Of a stretch of DNA of 11,249 nt, positions 6,825 through 11,249 are shown one piece after another. Within the stretch, counting starts at the first letter, position 1, and each line of letters starts with the position of its first letter. A program made the translations under genes and the position numbers. This stretch comes from Microbacteriaceae bacterium (lineage in GTDB: Bacteria > Actinomycetota > Actinomycetes > Actinomycetales > Microbacteriaceae), in NCBI GenBank assembly GCA_003454135.1, contig DMKW01000168.1, positions 12,118 through 23,366 of the forward strand, given 5' to 3'. Under the pieces are notes generated by a model. It did not search any database. It had not been told where the DNA came from and saw only the letters and a list, made by a program, of their open reading frames with translations.

Positions 6825-7850
6825 TCAGCCCGCCAGGGCGGCGAGTTCGGCCTCCAGCCGTTCGACGTCGTCCCGGTGGCACAGTTCGGTCGCCGGCGTC
6901 ATCGCGGTCGCACTTCCGGCGGCGACCGCGGCCCGGAAGGCCGCCTGAGCATCGTGGCCTTGCGCGAGCCGCAGCACGAACGCGCCGAGAAAGCTGTCGC
7001 CAGCCCCGACCGTGCTCCGGACTTTTACGCGTGGCACGGGGAGGCGGATGATCCCGGCCTTCGAGGCGAGCACGGCTCCCGCCGCACCGAGCGACAAGGC
7101 GACGAATTCCGCGGACCCCTCGGCGACGAGGGCGGAGGCCGCGTCGACCTGGCTCTCGTCGCTGTCCAGGGTTGCGCCGACGTGCTCGCCCAGTTCGCGC
7201 CGACTCGGCTTGACCATGAACACCCCCTCGGCGAGCGCGGCGGCAAGAGCCGGACCGGAAGCATCCACCAGGCAGCGTGCATCGCGTTCGCGCGCCAGAC
7301 GGGCGACTCGCGCGTAGAAGTCGTCCGGAACGCCCGGCGGCAGGCTCCCGCTGGCGACCACGTACCCACCCATCGGGATCGACGCTGCGGTGTGCGCCAG
7401 GCAGGTACGCCACTCGACCTCGCTCAACTCCGGGCCTTGGAGCACGAATCGGTACTGCTTGCCCGTCGATGTCTCATCGACCGTGAAACTCTCCCGCGTG
7501 CTCCCGGATATCGGCACAACCACGGATGGGACGCGTTCGGCGTCGATGAGCCGGCGATAGGCCTCGCCGGTGGGTCCGCCCGCGGCATACACGGCCAGGG
7601 CCTGCCCGCCGAGTCGCTGCACCACGCGGGCCACATTCACCCCGCCACCGCCCGGGTCGAGGCGGGTCGGCCCGCATCGCAGCTTCTGATCGCTGGTCAC
7701 CCGGTCAACTGAGGTGCTGACGTCCAGGGCTGGGTTCACGGTGAGCGTGAGAATCGCCCGCATCGTCGTTGGCCGTGATGCAGCCCCGGCGCTCTCTGGT
7801 CCCGCGGACCGAACGCGGTCGGCTTCGACGGCGTCCGTCATGTCGTCCAT
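6825..7850 (-). CDS. pfkB: PfkB-family (ribokinase fold) 6-phosphofructokinase, Pfk-2 type
   Basis: A 341-residue sugar kinase closest in pattern to E. coli minor phosphofructokinase PfkB, which makes fructose 1,6-bisphosphate in the cytosol. Core residues are TLTVNPALD (35-43), KLRC (56-59), the substrate motif GGGGVNVAR (67-75), GEAYR, KQYRFVLQGP (131-140), SGSLPPGV (167-174), KPSRREL (214-220) and the anion-hole motif STVGAGDS (279-286) with catalytic Asp285. Substrate could also be tagatose 6-phosphate or fructose 1-phosphate. ATG 7850 is preferred because TTGACC, 17 bases, CACTCT and six bases precede it, an ideal leaderless promoter. This adds about 29 residues (Ala/Thr/Arg-rich) before the family start; ATG 7763 would give the standard 312-residue enzyme but has no ribosome site. 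It lies 50 bases downstream of the Cys-rich gene. Confidence 0.88.
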   Translation of the reverse strand: MDDMTDAVEADRVRSAGPESAGAASRPTTMRAILTLTVNPALDVSTSVDRVTSDQKLRCGPTRLDPGGGGVNVARVVQRLGGQALAVYAAGGPTGEAYRRLIDAERVPSVVVPISGSTRESFTVDETSTGKQYRFVLQGPELSEVEWRTCLAHTAASIPMGGYVVASGSLPPGVPDDFYARVARLARERDARCLVDASGPALAAALAEGVFMVKPSRRELGEHVGATLDSDESQVDAASALVAEGSAEFVALSLGAAGAVLASKAGIIRLPVPRVKVRSTVGAGDSFLGAFVLRLAQGHDAQAAFRAAVAAGSATAMTPATELCHRDDVERLEAELAALAG

Positions 7851-7856
7851 GCGTAC

Positions 7857-7885
7857 AGAGTGCGCCGGTATGGGGCATGGGTCAA
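7857..7885 (-). promoter_or_regulatory. Putative leaderless pfkB promoter
   Basis: On the minus strand TTGACC (7880-7885) and CACTCT (7857-7862) are spaced by exactly 17 bases, and six bases follow before ATG 7850. Both hexamers are near consensus for the housekeeping sigma factor and the layout matches leaderless initiation. It would let pfkB be expressed independently of the upstream Cys-rich gene. Confidence 0.5.
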
Positions 7886-7900
7886 CAGCTGCCTGACGGC

Positions 7901-8071
7901 TCAGCGGCCGGCGAACAACCGGGAGAAGAAGCCGCCCTTGGCCGGGGCCTCGTTCTCGTGCCCACGGCACTTCTGCGCGCTGGGCACCCCTCGCATCACC
8001 TGGTCGACATGCTGGCCGCATCCCGCCCATGTCGTCTTCCCGCACTTCTTACACGTCACCGCTCGGCACAT
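7901..8071 (-). CDS. Small Cys/His-rich zinc-ribbon-like protein, 56 aa
   Basis: A 56-residue protein too short for many gene callers. It starts MCRAVTCKKCGKTTWAGCGQ and has cysteines at 2, 7, 10, 18 and 35 and histidines at 21 and 38, ending in a basic/aromatic tail GGFFSRLFAGR. The C-x2-C, C-x2-H and C-x2-H spacing suggests binding of zinc or another thiophilic metal. The family is conserved in actinobacteria and other bacteria as far as I recall, with no known function. ATG 8071 is supported by AGAGGG about eight bases upstream. Its putative promoter (TATATT at 8104-8109) overlaps the ATACCC-N4-GGGTAT dyad, so control by a CsoR-type metal or sulfur sensor is inferred. pfkB follows in the same direction. 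It could be a metal chaperone, a buffer or a stress protein; I cannot choose. Confidence 0.85.
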   Translation of the reverse strand: MCRAVTCKKCGKTTWAGCGQHVDQVMRGVPSAQKCRGHENEAPAKGGFFSRLFAGR

Positions 8072-8103
8072 CCGTTACGCCCTCTCATCACGCTCTTTCG
8101 AAC

Positions 8104-8122
8104 AATATACCCCATAGGGTAT
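8104..8122 (-). promoter_or_regulatory. Putative CsoR/CstR-type operator overlapping a -10 element
   Basis: The perfect dyad ATACCC-CATA-GGGTAT occupies 8107-8122. G-tract arms flanked by TA are the known style of CsoR-family (Cu(I), Ni or persulfide sensor) operators. On the minus strand TATATT at 8104-8109 overlaps its edge and would serve as the -10 for the Cys-rich gene starting at 8071, so a bound repressor would block it. The plus-strand protease gene at 8246 is 123 bases away and could also be affected. No csoR-like gene is in the window. Confidence 0.55.
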
Positions 8123-8245
8123 CGAGATTCCCCCGCGGGCCTGCCCCGGGCGCCGAGCCGGGAGTACTGTGTGCGGCGTCGGGGCAACAGCGTGGCCGCT
8201 CTCGGCACGACGGATCCCGATCACCCCCGACCCATTGGAGAGGGC

Positions 8246-9139
8246 ATGAGCGATGCGCAAGAACTTGCCGATCCAGTCCCTCAGCCAAGCGCTCGCCGCA
8301 AGGCCCGGGTGAGGCATCCGCGCCCGCGATATCTGCCGGCCGGCAGGCTCTTCGCCCTCGTGATGGCCGCCGCGCTGGTCGGCGGCGGCACGGCGGCGCT
8401 GGTTGCGGGGGCGACCGGTTGGGGCGCCCGGACGGTGGTGAATCGGTACGTGACGAACACGAGCTCCCTCACCGAACGGCCGGTCGACATTCGAAATCTC
8501 CTGGTAGCGGTCTTGCCCGCGGTTGTGTCCATCACCGCGGCCTGGCCGACCTCGAACCCGTTGGCCCCGCCGGGTTCGACCCTCACCGCGGCGGGGACCG
8601 GGATTGTCGTCACTTCCGATGGTGAGGTGGTCACCAACGAGCACATCGTGAGTGGGGCTGCGGCGATCACGGTCACTCTCAACGGATCGACGACGCCGCT
8701 GCCGGCGACCGTCATCGGCATCGATGCCGCGCATGACATCGTGCTGCTGAAGATCACCGGGGCCAGCGAGCTGCCCGTGCTTGAATTCGGTGACTCGACG
8801 AAACTCGTGACGGGCGACGGCGTGATTGCCGTCGGTTACGCCCTCGGCATGGAGGGCGGTCCGACCGTCACCGCGGGGATCATCTCCGCAACGGGCCGGG
8901 AGATCACCACCCGCACGCCGACGGGAATCAGGCAAACGCTGACAGGCCTGCTCCAGACGGACGCCCCAGTGAGCTCGGGCAGCTCGGGTGGACCGCTCAT
9001 TGACGCAGCGGGTCACGTGGTCGGCATCAACACCATTACGGCAACCTCAACGGGATCAACCGCGGCGAACGGCATCAGCTTCGCCATAGCCTCGGAGACC
9101 ATCTCCTCCTTGCTTCCTGCCCTCCGTCAGGGCGGTTGA
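8246..9139 (+). CDS. Membrane-anchored HtrA/DegP-like serine protease without PDZ domain
   Basis: A 297-residue trypsin-fold protease of the S1C (HtrA) type. A basic cytosolic tail (residues 1-34) is followed by one hydrophobic anchor (about 35-56), so the catalytic domain should be outside the membrane. The catalytic triad is visible: His133 in TNEHIV, Asp164 in DAAHDIVLLK and Ser247 in SSGSSGGPLI, where the usual Asn before the serine is Ser. The AVGYALGMEGGPTVTAGIIS block is the standard HtrA segment. The protein ends right after the protease domain, so it lacks the C-terminal PDZ domain of most HtrA proteins and must find substrates or be regulated otherwise. Start ATG 8246 follows GGAGAGG. 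It is divergent from the Cys-rich gene across a 174-base gap. Role in envelope stress is inferred. Confidence 0.9.
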   Translation: MSDAQELADPVPQPSARRKARVRHPRPRYLPAGRLFALVMAAALVGGGTAALVAGATGWGARTVVNRYVTNTSSLTERPVDIRNLLVAVLPAVVSITAAWPTSNPLAPPGSTLTAAGTGIVVTSDGEVVTNEHIVSGAAAITVTLNGSTTPLPATVIGIDAAHDIVLLKITGASELPVLEFGDSTKLVTGDGVIAVGYALGMEGGPTVTAGIISATGREITTRTPTGIRQTLTGLLQTDAPVSSGSSGGPLIDAAGHVVGINTITATSTGSTAANGISFAIASETISSLLPALRQGG

Positions 9140-9494
9140 GCGGGCGGTGTCGGTTCGGAGCGACCTGGCCACGCCAACGCCCGAATTCACGCCGATCTAG
9201 CTCAATTCGTCGTGCGTAACTTCCCGCTAAGTTGTCACATTGCTCAGGCTGTGAACCCGGCGGCTCGGGGTGCGCCTATCCCGCCGTACCGGTTGCCGAG
9301 CCCCACCTTGACGGCGACCCTGCTGTCGTCGGGCACTTCTCTTGTCGCAGACTACGCACCTGAGTGAGAATCTCATCCGGGCGGGTCATACAGGCACTAG
9401 GCGAAATACCCACTCTCCTTGCCGCATGCTTCGCGCCGATGCCCGTTCACCGCCAGCTTGCGGTCACCATCGGTCCGAGACCTAAGGTGAGTGA
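9140..9494. other. 355-base gene-free stretch at the junction to an accessory-looking region
   Basis: No convincing gene was seen on either strand; a plus frame from 9364 overlaps the next gene and lacks coding character. The stretch contains a dyad TAACTT-N6-AAGTT (9217-9233) followed by TGTCACA, and a possible promoter just before the gene at 9495. No tRNA-like fold or intrinsic terminator with a T-run was found after the protease gene; GCCCT-N5-AGGGC at 9119-9133 is only a small hairpin inside the protease 3' end. Confidence 0.6.
9458..9488 (+). promoter_or_regulatory. Putative promoter of the P-loop gene, possibly leaderless
   Basis: TTGCGG (9458-9463), a 19-base spacer and TAAGGT (9483-9488) precede ATG 9495 by six bases. 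TAAGGT would be the -10 of a leaderless mRNA, but AAGGTGAG in the same place would also work as a ribosome-binding site, so the two readings cannot be told apart by sequence. Confidence 0.35.
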
Positions 9495-10031
9495 ATGGGT
9501 GAACACACGGAAGTTCTGTTCCTCGGTGGTCGATCTGGAGTCGGCAAGACCAGCGTAGGTCACGAGATTCACGCTCAACTCGCGAGCGGCAGGGTTCGGC
9601 ACGCTCTCATCGACGGCGACTATCTCGGGATGGCGTACCCCGCCCCTGATGCACTCGGAATTGCCGAGTCCAACCTTGGGCTGATCTGGGCCAACTACGA
9701 GCGGCACGGTTACACACACCTTGTCTATTCGCAGACAGTCAGCGTCCTCCACTCGTCCGAGTTGCGCGAGGCGATGGGCGGAACGCGTCAGGCTGTTGGC
9801 GTTCTTCTCACCTCCACTGATGAGACGGCGTGCGCCCGATTGAGCCAACGAGAGAATGGGAGCGAATTGGCCATTCACATCAAACGCAGCACATCAATTG
9901 CACGCAGGCTCGAAGATGAGTCGCCGGGCTGGGTCCATCGGGTTAGCACCGATAACCGCAGCCTGCAGTCGATTGCTTCTGAGATCATCGAGCTGACTAA
10001 CTGGACAGAGGTCCGTCGGGTCTCGTGGTGA
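9495..10031 (+). CDS. P-loop nucleotide-binding protein, kinase-like, unknown substrate
   Basis: A 178-residue protein with Walker A GRSGVGKT (12-19) after a hydrophobic strand EVLFLGG, and a second motif LIDGDYL (38-44) whose Asp40/Asp42 sit where adenylylsulfate kinase-like and small-molecule kinases bind substrate or metal. An Arg-rich lid region (residues about 115-139, ARLSQRENGSELAIHIKRS) follows. This is the architecture of short soluble phosphotransferases of the APS kinase/adenylate kinase type; the acceptor cannot be read from the sequence. ATG 9495 is well placed both for AAGGTGAG as ribosome site and for TAAGGT as leaderless -10. It is followed after 22 bases by the GrpB gene in the same direction. 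Base composition is visibly less GC-rich than in the helD region, which fits recent acquisition. Confidence 0.82.
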   Translation: MGEHTEVLFLGGRSGVGKTSVGHEIHAQLASGRVRHALIDGDYLGMAYPAPDALGIAESNLGLIWANYERHGYTHLVYSQTVSVLHSSELREAMGGTRQAVGVLLTSTDETACARLSQRENGSELAIHIKRSTSIARRLEDESPGWVHRVSTDNRSLQSIASEIIELTNWTEVRRVSW

Positions 10032-10046
10032 GCGGAAGAGGTCGAA

Positions 10047-10052
10047 TACGCT
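10047..10052 (+). promoter_or_regulatory. Possible -10 element for the GrpB gene
   Basis: TACGCT fits TANNNT and ends seven bases before ATG 10060, the second candidate start of the GrpB gene. This would allow leaderless expression from 10060. No good -35 is visible, and the gene may simply be co-transcribed with the P-loop gene. Confidence 0.25.
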
Positions 10053-10053
10053 G

Positions 10054-10671
10054 ATGTGCATGTCGACTCATCCACTGTGGAGACCGTTCGACCCCGAGGC
10101 CACGCGGCTACGCGGTTTGACCCGTGTCGGTTCTCGGCAAGTTCCCGTGGCTGGGGTCGTCGCTTACGACGCAGGCTGGGTCTCAGAGTTCGAGCAGATT
10201 CAGTCGATACTCCGGGAGGTGTTGGGGCGCCGGGCGATGTCGATCGAGCACGTTGGCTCCACGTCGATTCCCGGGCTCGCTGCGAAACCCATCATCGATC
10301 TTGATCTTGTCGTCGCTGACTCAACCGACGAAGTCGCGTATGTGCCTTCCTTGGAAGCGGCAGGATTTCGCCTGATAGCGCGAGAGCCGGATTGGGAGGA
10401 GCACCGCTGCATGACGTTCAGCGATCCCAATTCGAACGTCCACGTGTTCTCGCCGGGTGCGATTGAGCCGATGCGCCACCGTGTCTTTCGCGACTGGTTG
10501 GTCGCTCATCAGGAAGATCGAGCGGCGTACGCTGACCTCAAGTTGGGCGTGGCGCGCCAGGGCTTTGGCCTTGGCGACTACAACGGCAGCAAGGCGGGGT
10601 TCGTTTACGACATCTATGAGAAGGCCTTTTCCCGTGACGCGTCCCACCGCCACGACCCGCATACACGTTGA
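10054..10671 (+). CDS. GrpB/UPF0157 family nucleotidyltransferase-fold protein
   Basis: A 205-residue protein with the full GrpB core: VAYDAGWVSEFEQI (37-50), IEHVGSTSIPGLAAKPIID (64-82) and DLVV. The Gly68-Ser69 turn followed by Asp82 and Asp84 is the nucleotidyltransferase-fold pattern, and the late FVYDIYEKA helix is also typical. Family function is unsettled; proteins of this family occur alone or next to other small-molecule transferases, and one is linked to GlnA4-like or CoaE fusions in other bacteria. The first 35 residues are a variable extension. ATG 10054 has GGAAGAGG about 12 bases upstream; ATG 10060 fits a leaderless promoter. It probably forms a small operon with the P-loop gene. 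The less GC-rich codon use is shared with its neighbour. Confidence 0.88.
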   Translation: MCMSTHPLWRPFDPEATRLRGLTRVGSRQVPVAGVVAYDAGWVSEFEQIQSILREVLGRRAMSIEHVGSTSIPGLAAKPIIDLDLVVADSTDEVAYVPSLEAAGFRLIAREPDWEEHRCMTFSDPNSNVHVFSPGAIEPMRHRVFRDWLVAHQEDRAAYADLKLGVARQGFGLGDYNGSKAGFVYDIYEKAFSRDASHRHDPHTR

Positions 10672-10750
10672 GGCAGCCATTTCGGTCTCAGACGGCGAAG
10701 ATCCGCCCCTATTTGAGAGAAGCACCTCTGGTGGGTCCCGAACAGTGTTG

Positions 10751-10785
10751 GGCTAGGAAGTTAGCCTGAGGAACTTCTGCAGTTC
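10751..10785. terminator. Two small hairpins between convergent genes, possible bidirectional terminator
   Basis: GGCTA-N6-TAGCC (10751-10766) and GAACT-N5-AGTTC (10771-10785) form two adjacent short stem-loops in the gap between the GrpB gene and the minus-strand kinase-like gene. Position suits termination of both, but stems are only five pairs and neither has a T-run. Confidence 0.3.
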
Positions 10786-10795
10786 GCTGACGCCC

Positions 10796-11249
10796 TCATC
10801 GGCCCTTTTGACGCGGTCGCCTCCGTTTTCCCGGTAGCCAACTTTTCGCGACACACGATAAGAATCGAAGATGCACAACGCCTACAGTGCTGTTTCGGCC
10901 TACAGCGCTGTTTCGGGTCGGCGGGTTGTTTCCGTCAGCCCTAAGGCGCCGGGAAATATCGGCAGCAGCCACCGCGGCGGGCGTCTCCCCGCGAATGAGA
11001 GTCTGATGGATGCCACCAAGAAGGTCGTGAGGTCGGTACCAGCTACGCATTCTCTCGGCGTCGAACTCTCCCGCTCTTTCGCGCGTGGCATGGCGCCGGC
11101 AGGTCTCATCGAAATCGACGTCGAGGTAGAAGTGGCCGGTCACTCCTCGGTGGTCGTTGGTCAACTCGCTCAGCATCGTGCCATAACGACTGCTATCCAG
11201 TATCCCCTCGATCAAAACATCGAACCCCGAGTCGAGGCAGAACCGAACC
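10796..11249 (-). CDS. Kinase-like P-loop protein, N terminus outside window
   Basis: The minus frame enters from the right edge and is open for 150 codons before a TGA. Visible text starts VRFCLDSGFDVLIEGILDSS, then YGTML, TGHFYLDVDFDETCRRHATRE (the lid-like Arg region) and MRSWYRPHDLLGG. This is the C-terminal two-thirds of a small ATP-dependent kinase family of actinobacteria; the Walker A motif should lie beyond the window. TTG at 11215 is not the start, since the conserved frame runs through it. After ISRRLRADG the last 45 or so residues look unlike the family and include a six-residue tandem repeat RNS[A/T]VG, so the tail is probably a read-through extension. The gene is convergent with the GrpB gene. 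Substrate unknown. Confidence 0.8.
   Translation of the reverse strand, partial: VRFCLDSGFDVLIEGILDSSRYGTMLSELTNDHRGVTGHFYLDVDFDETCRRHATRERAGEFDAERMRSWYRPHDLLGGIHQTLIRGETPAAVAAADISRRLRADGNNPPTRNSAVGRNSTVGVVHLRFLSCVAKSWLPGKRRRPRQKGR
10881..10916. repeat. 18-bp tandem duplication, two copies, inside the kinase-like gene
   Basis: CCTACAGTGCTGTTTCGG (10881-10898) is followed directly by CCTACAGCGCTGTTTCGG (10899-10916), one mismatch. The unit is a multiple of three, so it adds six residues without changing frame. The second copy contains the perfect palindrome ACAGCGCTGT. Confidence 0.9.

Noticed and set aside
6819..6845. A terminator between the convergent helD and pfkB genes
   Set aside because: The GCCC-N4-GGGC hairpin lies inside the pfkB 3' end and has no T-run in either direction.
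9240..9300. A tRNA-like segment around a GGTTC-like string on the minus strand
   Set aside because: No acceptor stem, anticodon arm or complete T-arm could be folded around it.
9364..9558. Plus-strand open frame of 64 codons before the P-loop gene
   Set aside because: It overlaps the P-loop gene in another frame and shows no codon bias or recognisable motif.
10881..10916. The tandem units as a minimal CRISPR array
   Set aside because: The copies touch each other with no spacer, there are only two, and they lie in frame inside a coding sequence.

Overview
The window is GC-rich DNA with strong G/C preference at third codon positions. DUF222/13E12-type protein, mycothiol-type MshA/MshB relatives, an actinobacterial-type HelD and several likely leaderless promoters point to an actinomycete. 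The family Microbacteriaceae is my best guess, from remembered protein families rather than any search.

Left part (1-2400): the N-terminal part of a DUF222 protein runs off the left edge on the minus strand. About 290 bases follow that may hold a damaged small ORF. Next come a conserved hypothetical gene whose coding frame seems to start upstream of any normal start codon, a DUF2277 gene that overlaps it tail to tail, and a short DUF4386-like membrane protein.

Middle part (2400-9140): a translationally coupled minus-strand pair encodes an MshA-like glycosyltransferase and an MshB-like PIG-L deacetylase. Their residues resemble steps one and three of mycothiol synthesis, but two acceptor-phosphate positions of the transferase are changed. 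Divergent from them is helD, an RNA polymerase-recycling ATPase. Convergent with helD is a PfkB-type phosphofructokinase with a probable leaderless promoter. Upstream of pfkB lies a 56-residue Cys/His-rich protein, whose putative promoter overlaps a perfect CsoR-like dyad. Divergent from that is a membrane-anchored HtrA-like protease without a PDZ domain.

Right part (9140-11249): composition looks less GC-rich and gene content looks accessory. After a 355-base gap come a P-loop kinase-like protein, a GrpB/UPF0157 nucleotidyltransferase-fold protein and, on the minus strand, a second kinase-like protein cut by the window edge. The last gene carries an 18-bp tandem duplication near its C terminus.

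No rRNA, tRNA, CRISPR array or intact mobile element was found. The most notable observations are the operator with the Cys-rich protein, the series of start codons placed 6 bases after a -10 hexamer, the MshA/MshB-like pair, and signs of frame damage around 788-1020.
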